From: Metabacillus dongyingensis
GTDB lineage: Bacteria > Bacillota > Bacilli > Bacillales > Bacillaceae
Length of the DNA stretch: 64,000 nt
Reading direction: 5' to 3'
Assembly: GCF_019933155.2 (NCBI RefSeq)
Contig: NZ_CP082944.1
Coordinates: 622,001 to 686,000, forward strand
Below are positions 35,919 through 44,776 of this stretch, piece after piece (the stretch's first letter is position 1; each line of letters starts with the position of its first letter). The position numbers and the translations under genes were made by a program. The notes below the pieces were generated by a model. The model did not search any database. It worked only from the letters and a program-made list of their open reading frames with translations, and was not told the origin of the DNA.

Positions 35919-37046
35919 TCAGGTTTTTTGAAAGGCGATTTTCCCGTCAATCATTGTCAGCTCGGGCTTTGCAAGGTAGTGAAAAGGGTGGTGATTCCAT
36001 AGGACTATGTCCGCGTCTTTTCCTATTTCAAGACTCCCTGTGCGATCATCAATTAACAGGTTTTTGGCAGCAGTAATGGTAATGGCTTCTAGCGCCAATT
36101 TTTCCTCAAAACCTTCTCTTACGGCGATGGATGCCACAACATTTAAGTACTGTATAGGTGTATATGGATGATCTGTTGTAATGGAGACCTCAACGCCGCG
36201 GTCTGCTAATGCCTGATAAGTAAGCCAGCTTTTATTTTTAAGCTCTACTTTGGACTTTCTTGTCAGAGTAGGACCTACGCTGACCTTTATGTTTTTGCCT
36301 ATAAACTCATCTGCAATAAGATGTCCTTCTGTACAATGTTCAATTCTGAAATCAAGATTGAATTCTTCAGCAAATCGTATGGCTGAAAGGATATCGTCTG
36401 CACGGTGAGCATGAATACGTACCGGTATTTCGCGATTTAGCACTTTGCGGATGGAAATGGATCTGAAATCATCAGGCTCTTTGCTGCACTGTGCTTTGTA
36501 AAAAGCCTCTCTGAGCATCCCCATAATACCCATTCTCGTAATGGAATCTTTGTTGCCATGACTGTGAATGCGTTTAGGATTTTCCCCAAGTGCGATTTTC
36601 AAAGCGGCCGTTTCAACGACGATCATGTCCTTAATATTTACGCCATGTGTTTTAATGACAGATGTTGTGCCTCCGATCACATTTGCACTTCCAGGCATAA
36701 TATGAACGGTGGTAATGCCATACTGAACGGCATCTTTAAAACCTTGATCAAGAGGATGAACCCCGTCAAGAGCGCGAATGTGAGGAGAGAGCACTTCAAT
36801 GGTTTCATTGGCATCATTTCCTGCCCATCCTGTACCTTCATCATAAAGGCCAAGATGTGTATGAACATCAATGAAGCCAGGTAACAAGAATTGCTCCTTG
36901 CAGTCAATGATTTTAGTTCCTTCCGGGCATGGCAGCTGTTTGCCGATTGCCGTAATTTTGCCGCGGGAAACATAGAGATCGGATTGATAAAGTACTTTTG
37001 ATGTAACGGGATAAATTGTTGCGTTCCTAAATAAAAAGCTATCCAT
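35919..37046 (-). CDS. Amidohydrolase (imidazolonepropionase-like)
   Basis: 375-aa metal-dependent hydrolase. PGFIDVHTHLG (about 56-66) gives the HxH metal site; RIHAHRADDI (about 213) and RIEHCTEGH (about 237) give further His ligands, and TTDHPYTP the catalytic Asp. C-terminal GSLEIGKDADIVLWNHHP is the usual cap. It is cytoplasmic, with no signal peptide. The substrate is unknown (cyclic amide or dipeptide-like). AGGAG lies 6 nt before the ATG. It is not a standard member of this neighbourhood in B. subtilis. yfhF ends 24 bp upstream of its start on the same strand. Confidence 0.85.
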   Translation of the reverse strand: MDSFLFRNATIYPVTSKVLYQSDLYVSRGKITAIGKQLPCPEGTKIIDCKEQFLLPGFIDVHTHLGLYDEGTGWAGNDANETIEVLSPHIRALDGVHPLDQGFKDAVQYGITTVHIMPGSANVIGGTTSVIKTHGVNIKDMIVVETAALKIALGENPKRIHSHGNKDSITRMGIMGMLREAFYKAQCSKEPDDFRSISIRKVLNREIPVRIHAHRADDILSAIRFAEEFNLDFRIEHCTEGHLIADEFIGKNIKVSVGPTLTRKSKVELKNKSWLTYQALADRGVEVSITTDHPYTPIQYLNVVASIAVREGFEEKLALEAITITAAKNLLIDDRTGSLEIGKDADIVLWNHHPFHYLAKPELTMIDGKIAFQKT

Positions 37047-37069
37047 GATAAACTCCTATTCTGGTGTCC

Positions 37070-37972
37070 TTATGTGGATTTTAATATGTCAGATAGAGCT
37101 TCTTCAAGCACTGAATGAGAAAATTGAAAGTTATTTTCCAGTGCGACTTTCGGAATCACCCGCTGGCCTTCGAGAACAAGCATGCTTTTTTCTCCGAGTG
37201 CCAGCTTTAAGGCGAAGCTTGGTGCGGGAACCAAATGAGGGCGGTGCAGCACTTTGGCAACCGTTTTTCCGAAATCCTTCATTTGAACAGGATTTGGAGA
37301 TGCTGCATTAACAGGACCTTCAATCGATTTTTGAAGAAGCAAAAAGTGAATAAGTTTCACTACATCATTTATATGAATCCATGACAGCCATTGTGTGCCG
37401 GAGCCAACGGTTCCTCCAGCAAATAATTTATAAGGCAGTACAATAGAAGGAAGAGCGCCTTTCTCTCCTAAAATAATACCGAAGCGTGTAAATACAGTCC
37501 GAACACCAAGCTCTGATATCCTGGCTGCTTCTTGCTCCCATTTAATAACCGTTTCTGAGAGAAAGTCTGATGCTTTCGGTCGTGATTCCTCTGTAAATGT
37601 CTCTTCTTCCGATGTCCCGTAAATTCCGACCGCGCTTGCATTTATTAGCACCTCTGGCTTAGTCTCCAGGTTTTGAATGATCCTGTATACTTCACTGGTC
37701 GTTTTGACTCGGCTTTCAACAATTTGTTTTTTGGCTTCATCCGTCCACCTGTCATTTATGGATTTACCTGCAAGGTTAATGAAAGCACTTATTCCATCTA
37801 GTTCGCGTTCAGGAGCTGCACCTTCAGTCATCCATTCAATGTATTGAAGTCCGGATTTCGTACTTTCTTTTTTCGTTCTGCTCAAAATCAGCACTTGGTT
37901 TCCGTTTTCTAAAAGATAGTCAGTGAGCTTCTTTCCTATAAAACCGGTTCCGCCAGCAATCGCAATTTTCAT
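37070..37972 (-). CDS. yfhF: TIGR01777-type NAD-dependent epimerase YfhF
   Basis: 300-aa extended short-chain dehydrogenase/epimerase. Rossmann motif GGTGFIGKKL (8-17), FINLAGKSINDRW, and GIYGTSEEETFTEESRP (YGTSE region) are typical of the SulA/YfhF subgroup; the C-terminal DUF1731 part includes LVPAPSFALKLALGE and VLEGQRVIPK. Reaction unknown. AGGAG lies 7 nt upstream of ATG. It is divergent from recX, as in B. subtilis. Confidence 0.9.
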   Translation of the reverse strand: MKIAIAGGTGFIGKKLTDYLLENGNQVLILSRTKKESTKSGLQYIEWMTEGAAPERELDGISAFINLAGKSINDRWTDEAKKQIVESRVKTTSEVYRIIQNLETKPEVLINASAVGIYGTSEEETFTEESRPKASDFLSETVIKWEQEAARISELGVRTVFTRFGIILGEKGALPSIVLPYKLFAGGTVGSGTQWLSWIHINDVVKLIHFLLLQKSIEGPVNAASPNPVQMKDFGKTVAKVLHRPHLVPAPSFALKLALGEKSMLVLEGQRVIPKVALENNFQFSHSVLEEALSDILKST

Positions 37973-38133
37973 TGTATCACTCCTTGTTATTCTCTATCCT
38001 TATATTTCAGCAATCAAACCCCGATAATCCTTCTTAATATGCTGAGAAAGATAAGTTTCTTCAAATGACGCGCCGGCGCTTACACTAAGCCTTCTAAAAG
38101 CGAAATATGATAAGATGAAGGAGAGGTGTCAAT

Positions 38134-38946
38134 ATGCCAATAATAACGAAAATTACGGCTCAAAAAAGCAGTGAAGAGCGTTTCAATATCTTTTTGAATG
38201 AGGGAAACGGCGAAAAATTCGCATTCAGTGTCGATCAGAATGTCCTTTTAAAATTCGGTCTTAAAAAAGGTCTTGAACTGGACGAGATGGAAATCCTGGA
38301 AATACAATATGGAGATTCCGTGAAAAAAGCGTTCAATAAAGCCATTGAATTTTTAGGATTCCGAATGCGCTCCGAAAAAGAAGTTGCGGACATGCTTCTG
38401 AAAAAAGAATATGCAGAAGCCGTTGTTTCTGAAGTGATGCACCAGCTGCGCCACTATAAGTATGTAAACGATGAAGAGTTTGCAGATGCTTATATCCGCA
38501 CGCACTGGAAAACCGGCGGAAAAGGGCCCGGTGTGATGAAGCAGGAGCTTTCATTAAAAGGAATCAGCAAGGACATTGCCGAAAAAGCTCTTTTGCAGTA
38601 TTCAAAAGAAGATCAAGTGGAACAAGCGATGGTCCACGCCGAAAAGGTCGTTCGGAAAGAATCGAAGATCTCCACTGTACAGATTAAGCAAAAAGTGGAA
38701 CAGACACTTATGAGAAAAGGCTTCAGCTATGATGTCATTTCTATTGTAAAAGAAGAATTAATGTATGAAAATAATGATGAAGAAGAGTGGAATTCCCTTG
38801 TTCTTCAGGCAGAAAAACTGAAAAGGAAGTATGCCAAAGGAGCAGCACAGTCACAATATAAAATGAAAATGAAGCAGGCTTTATACAGAAAGGGTTTCTC
38901 AATTGAAATCATCGACCGTTATTTAAGCGAAGAAGAGCAGGATTGA
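38134..38946 (+). CDS. recX: RecA regulator RecX
   Basis: 270-aa three-helix-repeat protein that binds and modulates RecA. Typical segments: RMRSEKEVADMLLKKEY (about 79-95), YVNDEEFADAYIRTHW, and GPGVMKQELSLKGI. The length is typical of the long Bacillus RecX with an N-terminal extension. GGAGAGGTG precedes the ATG. It is convergent with the SDR gene, with only 4 bp between stops. Confidence 0.9.
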   Translation: MPIITKITAQKSSEERFNIFLNEGNGEKFAFSVDQNVLLKFGLKKGLELDEMEILEIQYGDSVKKAFNKAIEFLGFRMRSEKEVADMLLKKEYAEAVVSEVMHQLRHYKYVNDEEFADAYIRTHWKTGGKGPGVMKQELSLKGISKDIAEKALLQYSKEDQVEQAMVHAEKVVRKESKISTVQIKQKVEQTLMRKGFSYDVISIVKEELMYENNDEEEWNSLVLQAEKLKRKYAKGAAQSQYKMKMKQALYRKGFSIEIIDRYLSEEEQD

Positions 38947-38950
38947 TATC

Positions 38951-39622
38951 CTACTCTGCAATGATTTCTGTTCTGCCGTCATCAAGACGATAAATCTTTT
39001 CTGCAATAACTGCCGGTGATTTAAGACGGGTTTTATCCTTAATGTGTTCGTTATTGTCCCAAAAGGGTGTATCCATGCCGCCCATATAAGCTCCGGCAAT
39101 CGAAATGTCCGTTCCGTCCAGCTCTTTTACAAGACTTTCTGTAAAACCTCTGACGGCGAATTTCGATGCGACGTACACACTTTCGTTTACCTTGCCCCGC
39201 AGTCCGGCGGTAGAGATAATATTTAGAATTTTACCTGTACCTTTTTTCGTAAATTCTTTTATAAAAGCCTGGGTTAAAAAAATGGTGCCTTTAACATTTG
39301 TATCCAGCATTTCACTGATTTCTTCAGCAGATAATGAAGTGACGGGCCCAAAGTGGCCTACTCCCGCATTGTTAATGAGTGCAGCTGCATCGTGCTTGGT
39401 GAACAACGATGTGCATAAAGTCTCTACTTCATGCTGGTTTTGGATATTCACGGTATATGTAAAGACTTCAAGCTCCTGGCTTTGCAGCAGAATGTCTTTC
39501 GTTTGCTGAAGCCGTTCTTGATTTCTCCCGATTAAAATAATTTCATTAAAACTATTGCTGTATTGCAGAGCAAGTGCTCGCCCAAGCCCAGATCCGGCTC
39601 CTGTAATAACTATAGCTGACAT
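38951..39622 (-). CDS. Short-chain dehydrogenase/reductase
   Basis: 223-aa classical SDR: TGAGSGLGRAL (7-17) binds NAD(P), NNAG at 84-87, and YVASK gives the catalytic Tyr-x3-Lys. Substrate unknown. AGAAGGAGTGA precedes the ATG. The stop is 4 bp from the convergent recX stop; no terminator fits between them. Confidence 0.88.
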   Translation of the reverse strand: MSAIVITGAGSGLGRALALQYSNSFNEIILIGRNQERLQQTKDILLQSQELEVFTYTVNIQNQHEVETLCTSLFTKHDAAALINNAGVGHFGPVTSLSAEEISEMLDTNVKGTIFLTQAFIKEFTKKGTGKILNIISTAGLRGKVNESVYVASKFAVRGFTESLVKELDGTDISIAGAYMGGMDTPFWDNNEHIKDKTRLKSPAVIAEKIYRLDDGRTEIIAE

Positions 39623-39691
39623 TGGCTCACTCCTTCTAATTATTACTTATATTCTATACTTATTTTAAAGAAATGAGAAAGGATGATCATT

Positions 39692-40030
39692 TTGCAGACA
39701 AAACGATACAGTACTCTGACTGAATATGAGCTAAAAACAGAAATTGCCCAGCTGCGTGAAAAAGCTCGTAAAGCGGAACAATTGGGAATGGTTAATGAAT
39801 TTGCGGTTTTAGATCGTAAAATGACAATGGCGCAAGCCTATTTACTGAATCCGGACAGCTTCTTGCCGGGAGAGGTTTATGAAATAGAAGGGGCACCAGG
39901 AACGTTTTTCAAAATCACCTATATGAATGGTGTCTTTGCCTGGGGCTATCGTCTGGAAAGCCCAAGTGAAGAAGAGGGTATTCCGATTTCAATGCTCGGT
40001 GAGAAAAAGGATGAAAACGAACCACACTGA
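39692..40030 (+). CDS. yfhH: YfhH (DUF1811) protein
   Basis: 112-aa protein. The N-terminal helix (KTEIAQLREKARKAEQLGMVNEFAVLDRKM) and beta-rich C-terminal half (GEVYEIEGAPGTFFKITYMNGVFAWGYR) match YfhH. Function unknown. TTG 39692 is preferred: AAAGG is 9 nt upstream and the first residues MQTKRYS align with the family, while ATG 39683 is in contact with the ribosome site. The gene order recX-yfhH is conserved. Confidence 0.85.
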   Translation: MQTKRYSTLTEYELKTEIAQLREKARKAEQLGMVNEFAVLDRKMTMAQAYLLNPDSFLPGEVYEIEGAPGTFFKITYMNGVFAWGYRLESPSEEEGIPISMLGEKKDENEPH

Positions 40031-40068
40031 ATATTTTCATTCAGCATGATTCGTTATTCCTTAAAAAT

Positions 40069-40227
40069 CTATGATCTTTTTCTTGTTTGTGCTTCTAAAA
40101 TAATTAAGTCCTGGGTCAGCTGTGTCTGTCCATTTACCTGAGAATGTGCATGTTTAGGATTAGCCCAGGGCTGCTGAAACGGATTTTCATATCTGTTGTT
40201 ATAGAACTTCTTATGGTTTGAACCCAT
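40069..40227 (-). CDS. YpzG-type small protein
   Basis: 52-aa hydrophilic protein, MGSNHKKFYNNRYENPFQQPWANPKHAHSQ..., with QVNG and LIILEAQTRKRS near the end; this resembles the short YpzG family, probably spore-related. GGAGGTG lies 6 nt before the ATG. It follows sspK on the same strand by 30 bp and may be co-transcribed with it. Confidence 0.65.
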   Translation of the reverse strand: MGSNHKKFYNNRYENPFQQPWANPKHAHSQVNGQTQLTQDLIILEAQTRKRS

Positions 40228-40257
40228 TATAAGCACCTCCGCAAAATTTATGCAAAA

Positions 40258-40422
40258 TCAAGAACCAATATCATTGCGTTCGCCTGATGCTCTCATTCTT
40301 TCCTGCGGGTTAGTGTTGGTCGTACCATTCGCTCTTTTTGAGGCGAAGTCATCTTTTGATCTTGGTTCTCCCTCAAACTTATTGCTGGATTGAATCGGAA
40401 AGTCTTTTGCTTTATTCCGCAT
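40258..40422 (-). CDS. sspK: Small acid-soluble spore protein K
   Basis: 54-aa minor [22 protein letters not shown] followed by [26 protein letters not shown] sequence ([19 protein letters not shown]) is the SspK pattern. Ribosome site GGAGG is 8 nt before ATG 40422. A sigma-G promoter precedes it, so expression is expected in the forespore. Position between yfhH and yfhJ is as in B. subtilis. Confidence 0.9.
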   Translation of the reverse strand: MRNKAKDFPIQSSNKFEGEPRSKDDFASKRANGTTNTNPQERMRASGERNDIGS

Positions 40423-40474
40423 GCGTATGACCTCCAATGGGTTTAAAATAGCTTCAATAACTGAAGCGTATTTA

Positions 40475-40504
40475 TAGTATGTGATGCTGATGCTAAAACT
40501 ATAA
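40475..40504 (-). promoter_or_regulatory. Sigma-G promoter of sspK
   Basis: On the minus strand: TTATA (40500-40504), 18 bp, CATACTA (40475-40481), a perfect forespore -10. Confidence 0.7.
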
Positions 40505-40534
40505 GCAAGAATCAATGCCACGAGGTGATGAAAA

Positions 40535-40804
40535 ATGGAAACATATTATGAACGTTTAACTAAGCTGCTGATGGAAAAAAATCCGTCTTTAAGCTATGAA
40601 AAAGCCCGGACGTGGATTGAACTCCTTTGGGAGGATTTTGAAGCCACCTACGCCAAAGCTGGCGAAAAATACCGCGGAAAAAATGTAACGGAGAAAATAG
40701 TGACGCAGTGGATTACCAACTACGGTGAGCATTTGCATGAGTTTTTAGCAACAAATCCTAAATATAAACATTTATTGAATGATGATGATCATTTGCTGCA
40801 TTAA
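40535..40804 (+). CDS. yfhJ: YfhJ (WVELL-type) protein
   Basis: 89-aa acidic helical protein: [28 protein letters not shown] matches the WVELL motif family. Function unknown. GAGGTGATG precedes the ATG by 4-7 nt. It overlaps no neighbour and is ended by a terminator at 40869. Confidence 0.85.
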   Translation: METYYERLTKLLMEKNPSLSYEKARTWIELLWEDFEATYAKAGEKYRGKNVTEKIVTQWITNYGEHLHEFLATNPKYKHLLNDDDHLLH

Positions 40805-40868
40805 AAAAGTTTGATCATGAGAAATGTTATCTTTATTGAAGGGGATAACCGAAAAATATAGATGAAAA

Positions 40869-40908
40869 TGGGTACTGAATTTCACCGAAATTTGTACCCG
40901 TTTTTTTT
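40869..40908 (+). terminator. Terminator of yfhJ
   Basis: GGGTAC-T-GAATTTC / GAAATTT-GTACCC, then a run of eight T. Confidence 0.85.
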
Positions 40909-40949
40909 GACCGATTGTAGTTCTGTTTATAAAATTAGTGGCCATCTAT

Positions 40950-42093
40950 GAGTTCTTAAAAACGGAAAGTTAACCTGTTTGAGGACTCAAAGGGGTGCTA
41001 TGAGTACTCTAAATGGGAGAGTAAGCTTGTTTGAGGACTCAAAGGAGTGGTATGAGTCCTCAAAACCGGAGAGTAAGCTTGTTTGAGGACTCAAAGGAGT
41101 GGTATGAGTCCTCAAAACCGGAGAGTAAGCTTGTTTGAGGACTCAAAGGAGTGGTATGAGTCCTCAAAACCGGAGAGTAAGCTTGTTTGAGGACTCAAAG
41201 GAGTGGTATGAGTCCTCAAAAGCGGAGAGCAGCCTTGTTAGAGGAGTCATAGGCGTGGTATGAGTCCTCAAAACCGGAGAGTAAGCTTCTTTGAGGACTT
41301 AAAGGAGTGGTATGAGTACTCAAAATCGGAGAGCAGCCTTGTTAGAGGAGTCATAGGCGTGGTATGAGTCCTTAAAACCGGAGAGCAGCCTTGTTAGAGG
41401 ACTCAAAGGAGTGGTATGAGTCCTCAAAACCGGAGAGTAAGCTTCTTTGAGGACTTAAAGGAGTGGTATGAGTCCTCAAAAGCCGAGAGCAGCCTTGTTA
41501 GAGGACTCAAAGTCATGCTATGAGTCCTCAAAAGCGGAGAGCAGCCTTGTTAGAGGACTCAAAGTCATGCTATGAGTCCTCAAAACCGGAGAGTAAGCTT
41601 GTTTGAGGACTCAAAGGAGTGGTATGAGTCCTCAAAAGCGGAGAGCAGCCTTGTTAGAGGACTCAAAGTCATGCTATGAGTCCTCAAAACCGGAGAGCAG
41701 CCTTGTTAGAGGACTCAAAGGAGTGGTATGAGTCCTTAAAAACGGAAAGTAAACCTGTTTGAGAACTCAAAGGGGTGCTATGATTCCCCAAAAACGGACA
41801 GTAAGCTTGTTTGAGGACTCAAAGGCGTGGTATGAGTCCTCTAAATGGGAGAGTAAGCTTGTTTGAGGACTCAAAGGCGTGGTATGAGTCCTCTAAATGG
41901 GAGAGTAAGCTTGTTTGAGGACTCAAAGTCATGTTATGAGTCCTCAAAAACGGAAAGTAAACCTGTTAGAGGACTCAAAGGAGTGATATGAGTCCCCAAA
42001 ACCGGAGAGCAGCCTTGTTAGAGGACTCAAAGTAGTGATATGAGTCCCCAAAAAACGAAAGTAAGCTTGTTTGTGGATTCCACCACCATCTAT
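40950..42093. repeat. 52-bp tandem repeat array 2 (22 exact-length units)
   Basis: Twenty-two consecutive units start every 52 bp from 40950 to 42042, with no length change. A typical unit has GAGTCCTCAAA at positions 1-11 and TTTGAGGACTC at 29-39, a perfect 11-bp inverted repeat around a 17-nt loop. Two loop types alternate (GTAAGCTTG and GCAGCCTTG), and three tails (AAAGGAGTGGTAT, AAAGTCATGCTAT, ATAGGCGTGGTAT). End units are the most degenerate. CCATCTAT occurs on the left edge (40942-40949) and ends the last unit (42086-42093). Not coding, no spacers. Confidence 0.93.
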
Positions 42094-42110
42094 AATTCCC
42101 CGAAAAACTA

Positions 42111-42144
42111 AAAAAACGCCTAGATAATGAAATCAGGCGTTTTT
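42111..42144 (-). terminator. Terminator of yfhP
   Basis: AAAAAACGCCT / AGGCGTTTTT, 24 bp after the yfhP stop. Confidence 0.8.
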
Positions 42145-42167
42145 GTTCTCCGTTTGGCTCAAGTCTT

Positions 42168-43148
42168 CTATTCAGGCAATAAATCCAATTTCTTTCTGAG
42201 CTTTTCCTCACTGAATATCCAGCCTGTATACGAACTGACAATGTTTAAATCCTGATCGAGCTGAACGATGGCAACAAAGGGATAATGCCCTTTGCTCCGG
42301 TAGCGCAAGTCGATAAATTTCACCTCGTAATGGTCTGTATATTCGTCAACCTCCCACCTGTAAACAGGGGAGAAAGATAAGAACGCAGAAATATTTTCAT
42401 CCTGTTCAGCAGCTTGAATAACATCTGTTTGAGGTACTGGAACCCGGTCATATTCATCAAGGATTGTCAGTTCATTATTAAGTGAACGTCCCACATAATA
42501 ATGGTTTTTTGAAATGATCGCGATCCGCCATTTTCTGAATTTCATCGTCGGAGAAATAATGATTTTTTCTACATCGCCATATTTCTCATGGATTTTATGA
42601 ACAATTCTTCTCTTCATGATAAATCTGAGAATGTAGTACCCGAATGCAACGATAAAGACAGTTAGAAATGTATAGCCTGCAGGTGTTCCAAATATCCAAA
42701 CCACAATTCCTGCTGTGTAAATCAAAAACAAGATTGGATCAAAGGTATTAATCATGCCAAGTGCGATCCACTTTTTTGAAAATGGACGAAGTGCCTGGGT
42801 TCCGTAAGCATTAAAAATATCAACAAATACATGAAGTACAACAGCAACTGAGGTCCATACGGCCAAATGCAGCAAATCAGCTCGCGGGATGATCCAGTAC
42901 AAAAGAGCAGTAATTAAAACGGACCAAAGAATTACAGCAGGTATAGAGTGAGTAATCCCACGGTGATTGCGAATATATTTAGCGTTATTTCTGAATTTTA
43001 ATACGGTATCAAGATCGGGAGCCTGAGACCCTGCAATGGCTCCGATCATAACAGCCTGTGCAGTCACAGGATCTGTGCCTACTGCCGGATCAAGTGTTGC
43101 AAGCCCGCCGAGAGCAATACCCATCACAACATGTGTGCCTGTATCCAC
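42168..43148 (-). CDS. yfhP: YfhP, DUF457-type membrane-bound metal-dependent hydrolase
   Basis: 326-aa protein. N-terminal HVVMGIALGG, GSQAPDLDTVL and NHRGITHSIPAVILW are the YdjM/DUF457 motifs, whose His and Asp residues are predicted metal ligands; about five helices lie between 75 and 190, then a soluble C-terminal domain of about 130 aa. B. subtilis YfhP has been described as a negative regulator of secretion genes. The start is GTG, with AGGAGG 9 nt upstream. Divergent from mutY. Confidence 0.88.
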   Translation of the reverse strand: MDTGTHVVMGIALGGLATLDPAVGTDPVTAQAVMIGAIAGSQAPDLDTVLKFRNNAKYIRNHRGITHSIPAVILWSVLITALLYWIIPRADLLHLAVWTSVAVVLHVFVDIFNAYGTQALRPFSKKWIALGMINTFDPILFLIYTAGIVVWIFGTPAGYTFLTVFIVAFGYYILRFIMKRRIVHKIHEKYGDVEKIIISPTMKFRKWRIAIISKNHYYVGRSLNNELTILDEYDRVPVPQTDVIQAAEQDENISAFLSFSPVYRWEVDEYTDHYEVKFIDLRYRSKGHYPFVAIVQLDQDLNIVSSYTGWIFSEEKLRKKLDLLPE

Positions 43149-43306
43149 CCATTAAAACCTCCTGTCACTTTCATATGATGTATAAGGTTTTCTCATCCCT
43201 TTATTTTATAGGATATATTACTGATTATTATGGTTTTTGTGAGTAGGCATGCCTGCCCCTTTTTAATTTGCGTCGAATGCTGTATGATTTTTTAGTTGAC
43301 ACAATC

Positions 43307-43432
43307 AAAGCGCAAGCGCCCGTTTAGCACCGACAGACAGATAAGAAATCACCCGAAAAGTCCGGGGTTGTATTTTTTGGGAGATTTTATTCTGGGCGCG
43401 GAGCTAGAAATCAAAGCGCAAAATTTTTATAC
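43307..43432. repeat. Dispersed hairpin element, copy B
   Basis: Read on the minus strand it begins ATTTTGCGCTTTGATT and TCTAGCTCC, and ends TTATCTGTCTGTCGG, then GCTAAACGGGCGCTTGCGCTT, matching copy A (4262-4390). The 12-bp ATCAAAGCGCAA occurs exactly at both edges (43304-43315 and 43410-43421). The rest of the yfhP-mutY spacer (43149-43511) has no gene. Confidence 0.65.
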
Positions 43433-43511
43433 TTTCTTAAAACTCAAATGAAAGCCTACCATCTATTTTCCCAAATTTCCTATAAAAATAACATGCGGAG
43501 GATATTTAAAT

Positions 43512-44600
43512 ATGCTCGACTCAATTGATAAAAATTTACATTCATTGAATATAGACGAATTTAGAAAAGATTTAATTTCGTGGTATTTGCTTGAGAAAAG
43601 AGATCTGCCTTGGAGACTTGATCAGGATCCTTATAAAATATGGGTTTCTGAAATTATGCTTCAGCAGACAAGAGTTGATACAGTAATTCCGTATTTTCTT
43701 GCCTTCACAGAAAAGTTCCCGACACTTGAAGCACTGGCTGATGCGGATGAAGAAGATGTTCTGAAAGCGTGGGAGGGACTTGGCTATTATTCAAGAGTAC
43801 GCAACTTGCATTCGGCTGTTAAAGAGGTCATGAGCAGCTACGGGGGCATTGTACCTGATACACCTGAGGAGATCAGTAAACTAAAAGGAGTGGGTCCTTA
43901 TACAAAAGGGGCCATTTTGAGCATTGCCTACAACGTGCCGGAGCCGGCAGTAGATGGTAATGTGATGAGAGTGATGGCGCGTATTCTATCTATTTGGGAG
44001 GATATCGCAAAGCCGAAAACACGCAAGATTTTTGAAAACATTCTATATGAGGTAATCTCAAAGGAACAGCCTTCAGAATTTAATCAGGCATTAATGGAGC
44101 TTGGCGCGATTATTTGCACCCCAACGTCCCCAGCATGTCTTATGTGCCCTGTCAGGGAGCATTGCCACGCGTTCCATGAAGGTGTTCAAAGTGACCTCCC
44201 TGTCAAAAGCAAGAAGAAAAAGCCTAAGCAAGTCACTATGGCCGCTGCCGTTCTTAAAGATGAAGATGGCCATTATTACATCCATAAACGCAATTCTTCA
44301 GGACTTCTCGCAAATTTATGGGAGTTTCCAAACTGTGAAACATCGATTGACATCGTCCCGCAAAAAGAACAGCTTGTGAATTTCCTGAATGATGAATATG
44401 GGACTGATGCTGAGCTTGAACCGCTTACAGGCACCATTCAGCATATATTTTCTCATTTAGTCTGGAACATTTCCGTCTATACCGGTCAGCTTAAACCTGG
44501 CAGCAGCTATAAAGATCTTGTAAAAGTGACAGAAACTGAAATGCAGAGATACGCGTTTCCTGTTTCACATCAGAAGATTTATCAGATGTCACTTCAGTAA
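43512..44600 (+). CDS. mutY: Adenine DNA glycosylase MutY
   Basis: 362-aa repair enzyme removing A opposite 8-oxo[15 protein letters not shown] carries the catalytic region (Glu47), the HhH is [13 protein letters not shown] (124-136) with catalytic Asp148 in VDGNVMRV, and the [4Fe-4S] cluster is Cys202-x6-Cys209-x2-Cys212-x5-Cys218. The C-terminal NUDIX-like 8-oxoG recognition domain runs from about 230. GGAGG precedes the ATG by 11 nt. Length is normal (YfhQ). Confidence 0.93.
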   Translation: MLDSIDKNLHSLNIDEFRKDLISWYLLEKRDLPWRLDQDPYKIWVSEIMLQQTRVDTVIPYFLAFTEKFPTLEALADADEEDVLKAWEGLGYYSRVRNLHSAVKEVMSSYGGIVPDTPEEISKLKGVGPYTKGAILSIAYNVPEPAVDGNVMRVMARILSIWEDIAKPKTRKIFENILYEVISKEQPSEFNQALMELGAIICTPTSPACLMCPVREHCHAFHEGVQSDLPVKSKKKKPKQVTMAAAVLKDEDGHYYIHKRNSSGLLANLWEFPNCETSIDIVPQKEQLVNFLNDEYGTDAELEPLTGTIQHIFSHLVWNISVYTGQLKPGSSYKDLVKVTETEMQRYAFPVSHQKIYQMSLQ

Positions 44601-44741
44601 TGTTTTTGATAAAACGGGTGGGAGTGTGCAAAAAAATTTCTGGAAATTAAGTGAGTTTGCCATAATTCGCTTAATTACATAATTTACAGAGATAGGAGTT
44701 TTTCACCCGTGAACAAATTGATATGCATGCTTCATTTAAAA

Positions 44742-44776
44742 ACACAAAACCGGCCTGATTACGGCCGATTCGTGTT
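44742..44776 (-). terminator. Terminator of yfhS
   Basis: ACAC-AAAACCGGCC / GGCCGATT-CGTGT, imperfect stem just after the yfhS stop. 44601-44741 shows nothing else. Confidence 0.55.

Larger units (their letters stand above)
40805..42167. other. 1.36-kb gene-free stretch between yfhJ and yfhP
   Basis: Contains the yfhJ terminator, array 2 and the yfhP terminator. In B. subtilis, as far as I recall, csbB and yfhO lie here; no trace of either is seen. Terminators on both sides leave the array outside obvious transcription units. Confidence 0.7.

Noticed and set aside
41975-42241. Minus-strand open frame across the array 2 end
   Set aside because: It crosses the yfhP terminator and overlaps yfhP in another frame; no ribosome site.
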